A stretch of 64,000 bases of DNA, taken from the NCBI RefSeq assembly GCF_001613245.1, contig NZ_BDBZ01000002.1, forward strand, positions 744,001-808,000, given 5' to 3'. Of the stretch, positions 16,474 through 26,338 are shown piece by piece. This DNA is from Nocardia speluncae NBRC 108251 (lineage in GTDB: Bacteria > Actinomycetota > Actinomycetes > Mycobacteriales > Mycobacteriaceae). The position numbers and the translations under genes are program-made. Within the stretch, counting starts at the first letter, position 1, and each line of letters opens with the position of its first letter. Under the pieces are notes generated by a model, which was not told the origin of the DNA, searched no databases, and saw only the letters and a list, made by a program, of their open reading frames with translations.

Positions 16474-18111
16474 TCAGGCGCTGTTGGGGCGTGTCGAGGC
16501 CCGGTCACCCGGAGCATCCGGGACAGCCAGGTGGAAATCTGTCAGTCGCTGGTACGCGTCGGCGACTCGCAGCACAGTGATCTCGTCGAAGGGCCGCCCG
16601 ACGATTTGCATCGAAAGGGGCATGCCGAGGGGGTCGAAGCCGATCGGCACCGCGCAGGACGGCAATCCCGTGAGATTCCACTGCGCCATGAACGAGGCGC
16701 TCGACCAGCGGTCCATCATCGTCGGGTCGGTCTCGTGGAGCAGTCGCGCACCGGTAGGCATTGTCGGCAGGACGAGTACGTCGCAGTCGCGCATCGCGTC
16801 GGACACTTCTTGCCGGAACATCGCGCCGATCTTCTCGGCCTGGACGAAGTCGGCGGCAGAGAAAAGCGCGCCGCGAGCGAGCAGTCCGCGGGTGTAGACG
16901 CCGTAGTCCGCGCAGTGCGATGCCAGAGTATCGCGATGATAGGCCAACGCCTCCCCCAGTAGAACGACTATGCCGGCCGTTCTGGCGGTGTCTGCGTGGG
17001 AAACGCTGACCTCCGACACCGATGCGCCGGCCGCGCGTAGCTGCTCTATCGCGGCGAGCGCACCGAGACGTACCGGATCGCCGACATTGCCCTCACTGAA
17101 GAAATAGTGTTTCGGCCAGCCGATTCGAAGCCCGCGCACCGAACCATCCATCGCCTCGAGGTACTCGGGGACCGGAGACCGGCTCGATTCCGGGGCGGTC
17201 GCGTCGTAACCGGCTATGACCTGTAGTAGCGACGCGCAGTCGCGAGCCGACCGTGCGATCGGACCGACCGTGTCGAGAGACGGGGACAACGGCATCACAC
17301 CAGTGACCGGAACGCGCCCACGCGTAACTTTCAGACCGGTCACGCCGTTGAGCGCGGCGGGGTGCCTGATCGACCCCGATGTATCGGTTCCGACGGCCCC
17401 CAGCGACATTCCCGAGGCGACCGCGATGGCCGCACCCGAACTCGACCCACCTGCGTAACGATCCACCGACCACGCGTTGCGCGGCATCGGGAAGCCTCTG
17501 GCGGGATCGTTGGGCCCCAAGGCGAACTCGTTTGTTGTCGTCTTACCGACGATGACCGCTCCCGCGGCTCGCAACCGCGCCACCACCACCGCGTCGCGAT
17601 CTGTATGCCACTGCGGAAGCCTGATCAGGCTGTTCGCCCGAGTCGGCCCTTCTACCGTAGCGATCATGTCTTTGATGTTGAGTGGGATCCCGTGCAACGG
17701 GCCACGGTCGCGGCCGGCGGCAAGCTCGCGATCAGCACGCGCCGCCGCATCGAACGCTGTGCGCCGGAAGATACTCACGTAGGCACCGAGAGTGGAGTCA
17801 TGGCGATCGATGCGCGCGAAAATATTCTGCACCACCTCTGCGGCCGAACTCGTCCCGTCCCGCAGCGAGGCAGCGACTGCCTCGATTGTCAGCGCTGTCC
17901 CCTGCGGAACCGACGTATTCGCCGCGACTGCGGGAAACTGCTTCGGCACCGATGTATCGCGAGGAATACCATCGGACGCGGTCCGATGCAGTTCGTCGAC
18001 CTGGGCCCGCATGAGGCGATAGTCGTTCGCGATGGACGACAGATCGTCGGGGTCCAGCCTCAGCCCGTGAAGTTCCAACAGCGTCTCTACGCGCTGTTCA
18101 TCCGATGTCAT
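16474..18111 (-). CDS. Amidase (amidase-signature family)
   Basis: A 545-residue amidase-signature hydrolase. The Ser-cisSer-Lys triad is visible: Lys in GIPLNIKDMI, the signature GGSSSGAAIAVASG, and the nucleophile in GTDTSGSIRHPAA. An extra N-terminal region of roughly 70 residues (MTSDEQRVETLLELHGLRLDPDDLSSIANDY) resembles the helical cap seen in some aryl-acylamidases and allophanate-hydrolase relatives. It starts 13 bases after the acyl-CoA dehydrogenase stop. An amidase inside an acyl-CoA island hints that the substrate enters as an amide or carries a nitrogen, though amidases of this family can also hydrolyse esters. Confidence 0.88.
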   Translation of the reverse strand: MTSDEQRVETLLELHGLRLDPDDLSSIANDYRLMRAQVDELHRTASDGIPRDTSVPKQFPAVAANTSVPQGTALTIEAVAASLRDGTSSAAEVVQNIFARIDRHDSTLGAYVSIFRRTAFDAAARADRELAAGRDRGPLHGIPLNIKDMIATVEGPTRANSLIRLPQWHTDRDAVVVARLRAAGAVIVGKTTTNEFALGPNDPARGFPMPRNAWSVDRYAGGSSSGAAIAVASGMSLGAVGTDTSGSIRHPAALNGVTGLKVTRGRVPVTGVMPLSPSLDTVGPIARSARDCASLLQVIAGYDATAPESSRSPVPEYLEAMDGSVRGLRIGWPKHYFFSEGNVGDPVRLGALAAIEQLRAAGASVSEVSVSHADTARTAGIVVLLGEALAYHRDTLASHCADYGVYTRGLLARGALFSAADFVQAEKIGAMFRQEVSDAMRDCDVLVLPTMPTGARLLHETDPTMMDRWSSASFMAQWNLTGLPSCAVPIGFDPLGMPLSMQIVGRPFDEITVLRVADAYQRLTDFHLAVPDAPGDRASTRPNSA

Positions 18112-18124
18112 CGCACACCCGGCA

Positions 18125-19309
18125 TCATCGCTCGAGCAGACCCTTGTAACGGCTGCGCAGCATGTCACGACTGATGATCATCTTCTGGGTCTCGGTCGTG
18201 CCCTCACCGATCCGCCGGATCCGCAGCTCTCGATACCAGCGCTCGAATGGAAGGTCTTTCGTTACCCCGTAACCACCGTGGATCTGGAGAGCGCGGTCCA
18301 CCACTCGCCCGGCGGCCTCGGTAGCGACGATCTTGGCGATCGCCACCTCGGTCCGGAAGGGCAGGCCGCTGTCGGCACGTTGGGCGGCGTCCAGGACGAT
18401 GAGCGCAGCCGAACGCAGGTCGATCTCGTTATCGACCAGCATCCATTGAATGCCTTCGTGGTCTGCGAGTTTCGCACCGAACACCGAGCGGGTACCGGCG
18501 TACTCGACCGCCATGCGATGCGCGGCCTGCGCCACGCCCACACAGCCCGCGGCGTAGGGGATGCGATTCTTGGTGAGCCGCTCGCTGGCCAGTGAAAACC
18601 CCTGCCCGACTTCACCGAGCACGTTCTCGGCAGGTACCCGTGCGTCGTCGAACGACAGCTCGGTGGGATAGTGGCCCGAGCGCAGTGTATGGATAACTCG
18701 CCGAACCGAGAACCCCGGCGTATCCGCATCGACGATGAAACAGGTGATGCCCTCGCGGCCGGACCCGGGATCTCCGGTACGGGCGAAGACCAGCCCGAAG
18801 TCGGCCGTATCGGCGCCGCTGATGAAGACCTTGCTGCCGTTGATGATCCAGTCCGAGCCGGAACGCTTGGCCCGAGTCTGGATCGCCCGCGCGGGATCGC
18901 TCCCGCCGGACGGCTCGGTGAGCGCGAAGAACGAACTCTTTTCACCACGCAGGATCGGGTACAGATACTTCTCCCGCTGTGCATCGGTCCCCTCGTACAG
19001 CTGGCCCATGTCCGGCTGTCCGAATGCCGCATAGCACGGTGCGTACAAGCCGGCCCGATGCTGTGCCATCTCCATGGCCAGTAGCGTGCGAGTCACTGTA
19101 TCGGCGCCTACACCGCCGTACTCCTCCGGCACGTCGAGGTTGTACAGACCCATCTGCTTCGTCCTGGCGGTCAGCCGGGCGAGGGTCGTCGCGTCCACTG
19201 CAGACTCATCAGGATCGAGCTCCAACTCCAGTGGGAGAATCTCATTGCGGACGAACCGCCGCACATTCTCGATGAGTTCCTGCTGGACATCGGTGATGGC
19301 AAACGCCAT
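18125..19309 (-). CDS. Acyl-CoA dehydrogenase
   Basis: A 394-residue FAD enzyme that introduces the alpha,beta double bond in an acyl-CoA. N-terminal helical, middle beta and C-terminal helical domains are all present, with the FAD-binding ALTEPSGGSDPA and SGSDWIINGSKVFISGA. The C-terminal QIHGGYGVTKDLPFERWYRELRIRRIGEGTTE motif ends in the adenine-binding Gly-Thr pair. Length is normal for a homotetrameric enzyme. AAGGAG precedes the ATG at 19309. It follows the small 108-residue gene in the nine-gene run. Confidence 0.93.
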   Translation of the reverse strand: MAFAITDVQQELIENVRRFVRNEILPLELELDPDESAVDATTLARLTARTKQMGLYNLDVPEEYGGVGADTVTRTLLAMEMAQHRAGLYAPCYAAFGQPDMGQLYEGTDAQREKYLYPILRGEKSSFFALTEPSGGSDPARAIQTRAKRSGSDWIINGSKVFISGADTADFGLVFARTGDPGSGREGITCFIVDADTPGFSVRRVIHTLRSGHYPTELSFDDARVPAENVLGEVGQGFSLASERLTKNRIPYAAGCVGVAQAAHRMAVEYAGTRSVFGAKLADHEGIQWMLVDNEIDLRSAALIVLDAAQRADSGLPFRTEVAIAKIVATEAAGRVVDRALQIHGGYGVTKDLPFERWYRELRIRRIGEGTTETQKMIISRDMLRSRYKGLLER

Positions 19310-19325
19310 GGTGGCTCCTTTGATT

Positions 19326-19652
19326 CTAATTCCGTCGGATATGCCCGGCCGGAGCATCTGTGCCCTGCAAATTCTGCGGAGGCGCACCGAATTCGTTGGT
19401 GTGGACCTGCACGAGTTCGCGATAGCGAGAGAGGTACGAATTGGTCCGCTCGTACCGGAACGACAGGCCGGGCTTCTTTCCGATCCATTCTTCGAGCGCA
19501 CCCCTGAGTCCGAACAGACTGTTGCCGCCCGCGTAGTCGATGGCGACGGTTTCATTCCCGTCGGATACTTCGAATACGCCGACCGATCCCGGAGTTCGTG
19601 CCACGTTCTCGGCGGTGAGGGGCGTCCATACCTTGTCCATGAAAATACTCAT
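19326..19652 (-). CDS. Small protein coupled to AtuA, unknown function
   Basis: A 108-residue protein starting [17 protein letters not shown], with a core [36 protein letters not shown] and a tail [23 protein letters not shown]. The GVFEV...YAGG...GLRGAL layout is faintly like the GIY-YIG fold, but no catalytic residues can be assigned. Its ATG overlaps the AtuA stop in an ATGA junction, which implies a stoichiometric partner or coupled translation. I do not recognise a function. Confidence 0.72.
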
Positions 19653-21463
19653 CGGGCCGGTTCCTCCTTGGGCGCAGCATCGAGGGCGTATCCTTCCGGC
19701 AGAAGTGCTCGGGGGATTTCCACGAAACGCGAACGCAGATACTCGCCCAGTCCCTTGGCTTGTGGGTCCGGTCGCGTCGTCGCAGCCACACCGTCGCCGA
19801 GGAGGCCGCGCACGACAAAGTTGATCGCACGTAGGCGGGGTAGCTCGTAACGATCGATGTCCAGTCCGGCCGCCTCGGGTAGCAGGTCGTGCAGGCGCTC
19901 GCTGTCGAGATAGCTCCGCATCCACGCGTACGCCTCATCCGAGCGCGCCCAGAAACCGATATTGGCGTCGCCACCCTTGTCTCCGGATCGTGCGCCGACG
20001 ATAAGACCCAGCGGAGCGGTGATCGTCTCATCGGTATCAGTAATCGGCTGCCCGGCAGCAGGACCGGTCTCGCTGGGCTGGTACGACCGTACGGGAGGAA
20101 GCGCGACATCGAGCTTCCGGCCGTCCTGGAATACGACCCTCTGATCGAGAACATCGACCGGCACCGATGCCGGCCAGTAGACACCATAGGAACTGGCGAC
20201 CCGGTCACACTGCTCGAGATACATCCCCGGATAGCTGCCGAGACCGAATTCCGCGACCGCCTTGAAGAAGCGGCGGCCCACCTTGTGTTCGTCCTGGTCT
20301 TTGACGGTAATCCGGAGACGCGCCTGCGCTTCGAAGTTGCTGGACGCGTTCTCCTTATCGGTGCGTATCAGGCGGATATCGGTCTCGGCGAACGTCTCCG
20401 CCCCACCGACAGCATCGGTGAGACAGCGAACCGCGAAATCGGCTTTGGCCTCGATATCGAGCCCGGTGACCACGAAGGTCGCACTGTTCCGGTACCCACC
20501 TTCATAGTTCAGGCAGACCTTCGCCGTATCCGGCGCGGGGCGCCCACGCACCCCGCTCACCCTCACCCGGTCCGGGCCGTCGTCCGACAGCGTGATGCTG
20601 TCGAACCGGGCGACGACATCGGGGTTGAGATAATCCGGCGTCTGGATCTCGTAGACGATCTGCGCGGTGACCGTATCCACCGTCACCGCGCCTCCGGTGC
20701 CGGGGTGCTTGGTGACTACACACGACCCGTCCGCCGCTACCTCCACCAGTGGATAGCCCAGGTGCGCCGTTGTCGGCAATTCGGTGAAAAAGGCGTAGTT
20801 GCCGCCGGTCGCTTGTGGCCCGCATTCGATGATGTGGCCCGCTACCACCGCGCCGGCGAGCCGGTCCCAATCGTCGCGCTGCCAGTCGAAGGCCCAGGCT
20901 GCCGGGCCGACGACCAGTGAGGCATCGGTCACTCGGGGACACACCACGATATCGGCATCCGCGCGAAGGGCTTCGGTGATCCCCCAGGCCCCCAGATACG
21001 CGTTCGCGGTCACGGGTTCTACACCTGCGTCGGCAAGGCTCTCACCCGTGCCGAGATGGTCGAAGGGGTGGCCGCGCTTTTGCAGATCCGGGATTCGGTC
21101 GAGAAGGTCATCGCCTTCGATATGGGCGATACTCGGGTTCAGGCCGAGTTTCTCTGCCACCCGTCCGAGTTCGGCGGCCAGCCCACCAGGGTTGAGCCCG
21201 CCGGCGTTGGTGACGACTTTGATATTTCGGTCGAGGCAGGTACCGAGTATCTGTTCCATCTGCGCGAGGAATGTCGTCGCATAACCGCCGGAAGCATTGC
21301 GCTGCCGAGTCTTCCACAGAATCAGCATCGTCAGTTCGGCGAGGTAGTCACCGGTCAGGACATCGAGGGGGCCGTCCTCGACCATCTCGCGAGCGGCAGA
21401 GAACCGGTCGCCATAGTATCCCGAACAGTTTCCGATGCGCAGGATATCGCGGGTGGCCGCCAT
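19649..21463 (-). CDS. AtuA-like acyclic terpene utilisation family protein (DUF1446)
   Basis: A 604-residue protein of the AtuA/DUF1446 family. The N-terminal part begins [38 protein letters not shown] and contains [12 protein letters not shown]. The C-terminal third ([23 protein letters not shown]...[29 protein letters not shown]) is the AtuA carboxy domain, here fused as in many actinobacteria. AtuA is known from citronellol/geraniol catabolism in Pseudomonas, where its exact reaction is still unclear. I chose the ATG at 21463 because GAGAAGG precedes it; an in-frame ATG at 21490 is possible. It marks the substrate as branched, possibly terpenoid. Confidence 0.85.
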
Positions 21464-21492
21464 TTTCACCTTCTCAGTAGAATCGCCCATGA

Positions 21493-21942
21493 TCACAGGG
21501 GCAGCGAAACGGTGGCTGCCCCGATGGCGCACACCACATGATCTGATTCCCGGGTCTCGTTCAGGTCGATATGAACGACCCCGTGGTCGCCGTCGGCACG
21601 CTCGATATCGGTAACCACTCCAGTGCACACGAGAACGTCGTCCGGCACCGCGAAGCGCCGGACGGTAACACCCAGCTTCGTCAGGCGACCCCGAGAACCT
21701 ATCCAGTCCGTACACAGCTGCGCCAGAAATGCGCCGTGCAGATGTGACTGCACGAGTACATCCGGATAACCTTCGACTTCCGCGTAGTCACTGTCGAAGT
21801 GGATTCGGTGGGTATTCCATGTCACCGCGCTGTACCGGAACAGCTGAAGACGAGTGGGGACATGCCGCTTTTCCGGCAGCCGGTCGCCGACACGCACCGT
21901 GCCGAACCGAAGCTCACTGTTGGCCGCGATCGGGCTGTTCAT
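21493..21942 (-). CDS. MaoC-like hot-dog dehydratase subunit B
   Basis: A 149-residue hot-dog protein. VTWNTHRIHFDSDYAEVEGYPDVLVQSHLHGAFLAQL corresponds to the hydratase-2 motif with its His and downstream substrate loop, and a YSAVTWN start of the hot-dog helix is present. It overlaps the preceding gene's stop by ATGA. Paired adjacent hot-dog genes of about 150 and 167 residues often form heteromeric (R)-enoyl-CoA hydratases such as the mycobacterial HadAB or sterol ChsH-type enzymes, and that is the likely arrangement here. Confidence 0.78.
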   Translation of the reverse strand: MNSPIAANSELRFGTVRVGDRLPEKRHVPTRLQLFRYSAVTWNTHRIHFDSDYAEVEGYPDVLVQSHLHGAFLAQLCTDWIGSRGRLTKLGVTVRRFAVPDDVLVCTGVVTDIERADGDHGVVHIDLNETRESDHVVCAIGAATVSLPL

Positions 21943-22442
21943 CGGAGAATAACCTTCCGTGTCGAGGTCAACAGCGTTTTTCCGCTGTCGTCGACGAACT
22001 CGTGCCGGTAGCTGACGACGATGAAGTGCCCGTTGCGGCCCGGCCGCAATTCGGCGTCGATCATCGTGGATCGCTCCACCAGCGTCGTGCCTGCCGTGAT
22101 GGGTGAATGGAACTCCATGTCCTCTCCACCACCCATCACCCGGACTCCGGTGGTCGGCAGGCCGACCAGTTGCACGGCCTTGGGAACACCATCCGCTCGC
22201 AGGTCCTCCTCGGCGGCGCCTTCGTCCCAGCAGCTCACCGCCGTCACCAGATTGGGCGGCGCCACCACGTCCGCGTAGCCTCGGTCCCTGGCATAGCCGG
22301 CGTCGTAATACAGTGGATTCGTCTCGCCCACTGCCCGCGCATACCGCCGGATCATCAGGCCGGTGATCAGCCCGAGCGAGTGAGTGATTCGGGAACCGAT
22401 ACCGCTGCGGATCGTTTCCAGTAGCGCCTCGTCGACAGCCAT
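21939..22442 (-). CDS. FAS1-type/MaoC N-terminal hot-dog dehydratase subunit A
   Basis: A 167-residue hot-dog protein with RRYARAVGETNPLYYDAGYARDRGYADVVAPPNLVTAVSCWD near the middle, the N-terminal dehydratase half motif in which NPLYYD replaces the catalytic NPIHxD. The segment GGEDMEFHSPITAGTTL matches the second strand. It probably pairs with the adjacent 149-residue hot-dog protein, this one structural and the other catalytic. An AGGAGAGG box precedes the ATG, which lies seven bases after the CoA-transferase stop. Confidence 0.78.
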   Translation of the reverse strand: MAVDEALLETIRSGIGSRITHSLGLITGLMIRRYARAVGETNPLYYDAGYARDRGYADVVAPPNLVTAVSCWDEGAAEEDLRADGVPKAVQLVGLPTTGVRVMGGGEDMEFHSPITAGTTLVERSTMIDAELRPGRNGHFIVVSYRHEFVDDSGKTLLTSTRKVILR

Positions 22443-22449
22443 ACCTCTC

Positions 22450-23646
22450 CTAAACAACATTGTCGTGACGGAGCCGCTCCAGCTCGGCGGCAGCGATACC
22501 GAGTTGTTCCCGCAGGACCTCGTCGGTGTGGGCACCGAGAGCCGGTGCCGCGGTAGCCGGCACTGGCGGTGATGCGGGCAGGCGCAGGGGATTACCGAGC
22601 GCGTACGTCGTACGGCCGGTCGGATCGAGAACCGGCCGGATCATGCCGTCGGCGCCGACCAGCGGTCCCGTCATGACATCGGACAAACTGAGAACAGGCG
22701 AACAGGGCACACCGACGTCCTGCAAACGCCGGACGAGCTCCTGCCTGGTGACCTCGGCGGTCCAGGCCGCGACGATCTCGTCGAGCTTGTCCATCTGGGC
22801 AACTCGCGCCGGCGGTGATCCGAACGCCGGGTCCTCGGCGAGCTCTCCGCGGCCCATGAGCCGGCACAGCGACTGCCAGTGCCCATCGTTCATGCACAAG
22901 ATCGCCACCCAGCCGTCGGCCGCCGGGTACACGTTGTACGGGCATACCGCCAATCCGCTGTGTTTGTTACCGGTACGTTCCGGCAGAGCTCCCCCGCTGT
23001 CGAGGTAGCCGGCGATACTCGAGGTCAACGACGGGACCACAGCGTCCTGCATCGCAACTTCCACGTGCTGCCCATTACCTGTCACCGTGCGCTGGTAAAG
23101 CGCCGTGGTGATCGCGGCCAGCAGATGGGTTCCACCGAAGAAGTCCGCGACCGCGGGCCCCGCTTTGGTCGGCGGCTGATCCGGCTGACCGGTGGTTGCC
23201 ATGACCCCGGTGACCGCCTGGATTGTCAGATCCATCGCACGTTGCTCGGACTGTGGTGTACCGGCACCGTACCCACGCCCCGTCGCGAGGATGATGCCCG
23301 CGTTGGCTCGGGCCAGCACGTCATAGCCGAGGGACAGTCGCTGCAGTGTCCCGGGACTGAAGTTCTCGACGACGACATCGGCACGCTCGACCAGACTCAG
23401 GAACAATTCTCGCCCACGCGGGTGCTTGAGATTGAGTCGCACGCTCTTCTTCCCGCCGTTGAGCAGGTCGAAGGCTGCCGTCTGCTGCTCGCCGACAACG
23501 CGCCAGCGCACAGGTTCGCCACCGAACGGTTCGATCTTGATGATCTCGGCACCGAGCTGGCCCAGCAGCATGGTGCAGTAGGGACCGTTGTAGACCTGGC
23601 TGAGATCCAGGACAACAATGCCGTCGAGAGCCCGCTGTGTTGTCAC
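22450..23646 (-). CDS. CaiB/BaiF-type (family III) CoA-transferase
   Basis: A 398-residue family III CoA-transferase that moves CoA from one thioester to a free acid. The N-terminus IVVLDLSQVYNGPYCTMLLGQLGAEIIKIEPFGGEPVR is diagnostic. ENFSPGTLQRLSLGYDVL and the catalytic-Asp region (ERAMDLTIQAVTGVMATTG) follow, with Asp expected around residue 165. The start is GTG at 23646, eight bases after GGGAGGA. It is the first gene of the nine-gene run and could activate the pathway's substrate, as no acyl-CoA ligase lies in the island. An operator-like palindrome sits about 155 bases upstream. Confidence 0.92.
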   Translation of the reverse strand: MTTQRALDGIVVLDLSQVYNGPYCTMLLGQLGAEIIKIEPFGGEPVRWRVVGEQQTAAFDLLNGGKKSVRLNLKHPRGRELFLSLVERADVVVENFSPGTLQRLSLGYDVLARANAGIILATGRGYGAGTPQSEQRAMDLTIQAVTGVMATTGQPDQPPTKAGPAVADFFGGTHLLAAITTALYQRTVTGNGQHVEVAMQDAVVPSLTSSIAGYLDSGGALPERTGNKHSGLAVCPYNVYPAADGWVAILCMNDGHWQSLCRLMGRGELAEDPAFGSPPARVAQMDKLDEIVAAWTAEVTRQELVRRLQDVGVPCSPVLSLSDVMTGPLVGADGMIRPVLDPTGRTTYALGNPLRLPASPPVPATAAPALGAHTDEVLREQLGIAAAELERLRHDNVV

Positions 23647-23799
23647 CGAAGATCCTCCCTTGGGGACAGCGCAATGAAAGAAAACTCATCGCGGTTATGC
23701 ATTCTTCGACCGAAGAAGGGCTGTGTCGACCGACGACGCGAAGGCGGCGAGGCTCGGGTACAGCTACCCGGAATGTGCTACCGGAAGACTTCTTCAAAA

Positions 23800-23820
23800 A
23801 CATACTACTCCGTAGGAGGT
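23800..23820. promoter_or_regulatory. TetR-type operator, site a
   Basis: Matches ACA-N2-CTAC-N3-GTAG-N2-TGT with one mismatch (GGT at the right end). It lies between the acyl-CoA dehydrogenase stop (23825) and the CoA-transferase start (23646), where the promoter of the nine-gene minus-strand operon should be. Confidence 0.65.
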
Positions 23821-23824
23821 TTCG

Positions 23825-25006
23825 TCAATACCGTCCGGTCGCTTTCAACGACCGAGCGATCAGCTCCTTCTGGATCTCGTTCGTACCACCGTAAATACGC
23901 TGCGCTCGGGCATCGGCGTAGAGGCGGGCGATCGTGTACTCGGTCATATAGCCGTATCCACCGTGCAGTTGAAGACAACGATCCACGACCTGACACTGAA
24001 TATCGGTCAGCCACCACTTGCACATAGACGACGTCGCGAGATCCAGGCCCGCCGAGAGGTGGACTCGTATGCACTCGTTGAGGAACACACGAGCGACCTT
24101 CGCCAGGGTCGCGCACTCGGCCAGCTCGAAGCGAACGTGCTGCTTGTCCAGGAGCGGACCGCCGAAGGCATTCCGCTCGGCAACGTAATCGGTGGTCACG
24201 GCAACTGCCAGCTCGATCGCGTTCACCGCGGTGATCCCGATCATCAGGCGCTCCTGCGGGAGCTTGCCCATCATGATCGCGAACCCCTGCCCTTCCTGAC
24301 CGAGCAGGTTGCTCGCGGGAACAAGGACATCGTCGAAGTGGAGTTCGGTGGTATCCGCGCCATGCTGCCCGAGCTTGCTCAGCGGCCTGCCACGAGTGAA
24401 GCCGGCCGCATCCTTCGCCTCGACGACAACGAGGGAAATACCCCTGGAACCCTTCGACGGATCCGTGGAACATGCGACAAGGACCAGATCGGCGCTGCCG
24501 CCGTTGGTGATGAACGTCTTGCTCCCGCTGATACGCCAACCTTCGTCCGTTCGAACAGCCCTGGTGCGCAGCGCCTTGAGATCCGAGCCCCCCGAAGGCT
24601 CGGTCATCGCCAGCGCACCGAGCATCTCACCGGTGGCCATTTTCGGAAGCCAGCGGCGACACTGCTCGCCGGTGCCATAGTCCGAAATATAATCGGCCAC
24701 TACGCCGCTGTGAATCGTATTCCCCCACGAACGGTCACCCAGGCGAGCATATGCTTCCTGAATCGTCGCCTGGTGCAGGAATGATCCGCCGCCGCCCCCG
24801 TACTCGACGGGCGCATTCACACACAGAAGCCCGAGTTCGCCGCACTTGCGCCAGAAGGATCGGTCGACATGCTGCTGGGCTTCCCATTTCTCTCGGCCGG
24901 CAGGAACCTCACGGCCGAAGAACTCGGTGGCCATCGCGAACAGATCCGCCGCTTCGCCTGTCATCCACGGCTGCGCTGATATATCGGTCATAGTTCTCAG
25001 TTCCAT
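23825..25006 (-). CDS. Acyl-CoA dehydrogenase
   Basis: A 393-residue ACAD with a full set of domains. Seen are LALTEPSGGSDLKAL-like FAD binding (AMTEPSGGSDLKALRTRA), ISGSKTFITNGGSADLV, the beta-domain GQHGADTTELHFDDVLVPASNLLG, and the C-terminal LQLHGGYGYMTEYTIARLYADARAQRIYGGTNEIQKELI, typical of medium/short-branched enzymes. The usual C-terminal R/K-x-I-Y-x-GT motif is intact. An alternative ATG at 24991 (MTDISA) is equally plausible as start. It follows a thiolase by 100 bases on the same strand and is probably co-transcribed from the divergent promoter near 26340. Confidence 0.92.
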   Translation of the reverse strand: MELRTMTDISAQPWMTGEAADLFAMATEFFGREVPAGREKWEAQQHVDRSFWRKCGELGLLCVNAPVEYGGGGGSFLHQATIQEAYARLGDRSWGNTIHSGVVADYISDYGTGEQCRRWLPKMATGEMLGALAMTEPSGGSDLKALRTRAVRTDEGWRISGSKTFITNGGSADLVLVACSTDPSKGSRGISLVVVEAKDAAGFTRGRPLSKLGQHGADTTELHFDDVLVPASNLLGQEGQGFAIMMGKLPQERLMIGITAVNAIELAVAVTTDYVAERNAFGGPLLDKQHVRFELAECATLAKVARVFLNECIRVHLSAGLDLATSSMCKWWLTDIQCQVVDRCLQLHGGYGYMTEYTIARLYADARAQRIYGGTNEIQKELIARSLKATGRY

Positions 25007-25106
25007 TCAAGAAATCGAAGCATAAACAGATCGAGCGACGATTCGTCGATATCCGGCGAATTCATGTACCGTTCGTGCTTCCGAACTCACAGAGTAATCC
25101 GAATAA

Positions 25107-26294
25107 TTACGACAAGCGTTCGATAATCGTTCCAGTTCCCAGTCCGCCGCCGCAGCACATCGTGGTCAATCCGAAGCGACCACCCACTCGCTCCAGTTCA
25201 TAGAGCGCCTTGGTGATCAAAATCGTGCCGGTGGCCCCGACCGGGTGCCCGAGGGCTATTGCACCACCATTGACGTTCACCCGGTCCATATCGGCTCCAT
25301 ACTCGTATGCCCATGCGCACACAACCGAAGCGAATGCTTCGTTGATCTCGACCACGTCGATATCGGACAGCCCGAGACCGGCGCGGGCCAGAATCTTCTC
25401 GGTTGCCGGGATCGGCCCCGTGAGCATCAGAACCGGATCCGTCCCGACCAGGACCGACCCGACGACTCGCGCGCGCGGCCGCAATCCCAAACGGTCCGCC
25501 TTTTCGCTGCTCATCAACAGGACTGCACTCGCACCGTCGGAGACCTGCGAGGAGTTGCCGGCCGTATGGCGGCCCGCAGGCACCCGACCGGGCTGCACCG
25601 TTCGGAGCTGCGCGAGGCCTTCAGTGGTTGTCGGCCGCATTCCCTCGTCTCGGGTGATCTTCTTCGTGCCGACGGCCCGGCCGTGATCATCGACGACCGG
25701 AGCCTCGATGGCAATGATCTGTGAGCCGAACCGGTTCTGCTCCCATGCGAGCGCCGCCCGATTCTGCGAAGTCTCGGCGTACCGGTCGAGTAAGGAGCGG
25801 TCCAGATTCCAGTGCTCGGCGATGCGATCCGCGCCCTCGAACTGAATCGTGGGCTCGTGCACCGTGGCGTACCGGCCGTCACGCGGATTGCCGTATCGCC
25901 CTTCCCGGGGAACGTTGCTACCCAACGGAATCCGGCTCATCACCTCCACGCCACAGGCAATCACGATATCGGCTTCCCCGCTCGCGATCTGAGCCTGCGC
26001 CATCCGCAATGCTTCCTGCGATGAACCACACTGTGCATTGATCGTCGCCGCCGGAACCTCCAATGGAAGCCCGGCGCTCAGCCACGCGTTTCGGGTGACG
26101 TTCGCGGCCTGCATTCCGAGCTGCAGGACGCACCCACCCACTACGTGGTCGACTTCGGCACCGGTGAGATCGTTTCGCTCGAGCAGTCCGGCGAGTACAT
26201 CGCCGAGCAGTTCGTTCGAATGCATGTGAGCCAGACCGCCTTTCCGCTTTCCGATAGGCGATCGAACAGCATCGACGATGACAACCTGTGACAT
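25107..26294 (-). CDS. Thiolase (acetyl-CoA acyltransferase)
   Basis: A 395-residue thiolase starting MSQVVIVDAVRSPIGK. The nucleophile is Cys89 in INAQCGSSQEAL, with NEAFASVV and GGAIALGHPVGATGT for the catalytic His and MCCGGGLGTG near the C-terminus, where two adjacent cysteines replace the usual single one. It is a paralog of the thiolase at 14254-15399 with a similar overall plan, which suggests two thiolytic steps or chain-length classes. It is divergent from a crotonase gene across 134 bases that hold operator site b. Confidence 0.93.
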   Translation of the reverse strand: MSQVVIVDAVRSPIGKRKGGLAHMHSNELLGDVLAGLLERNDLTGAEVDHVVGGCVLQLGMQAANVTRNAWLSAGLPLEVPAATINAQCGSSQEALRMAQAQIASGEADIVIACGVEVMSRIPLGSNVPREGRYGNPRDGRYATVHEPTIQFEGADRIAEHWNLDRSLLDRYAETSQNRAALAWEQNRFGSQIIAIEAPVVDDHGRAVGTKKITRDEGMRPTTTEGLAQLRTVQPGRVPAGRHTAGNSSQVSDGASAVLLMSSEKADRLGLRPRARVVGSVLVGTDPVLMLTGPIPATEKILARAGLGLSDIDVVEINEAFASVVCAWAYEYGADMDRVNVNGGAIALGHPVGATGTILITKALYELERVGGRFGLTTMCCGGGLGTGTIIERLS

Positions 26295-26338
26295 GCGCGT
26301 CCATTTCTCTATTGCCGTGCTCCAGCTTGCCCAGTGTG

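Noticed and set aside
19889..20920. 343-codon plus-strand frame opposite AtuA
   Set aside because: No domain recognised; the minus strand encodes AtuA with family motifs throughout.
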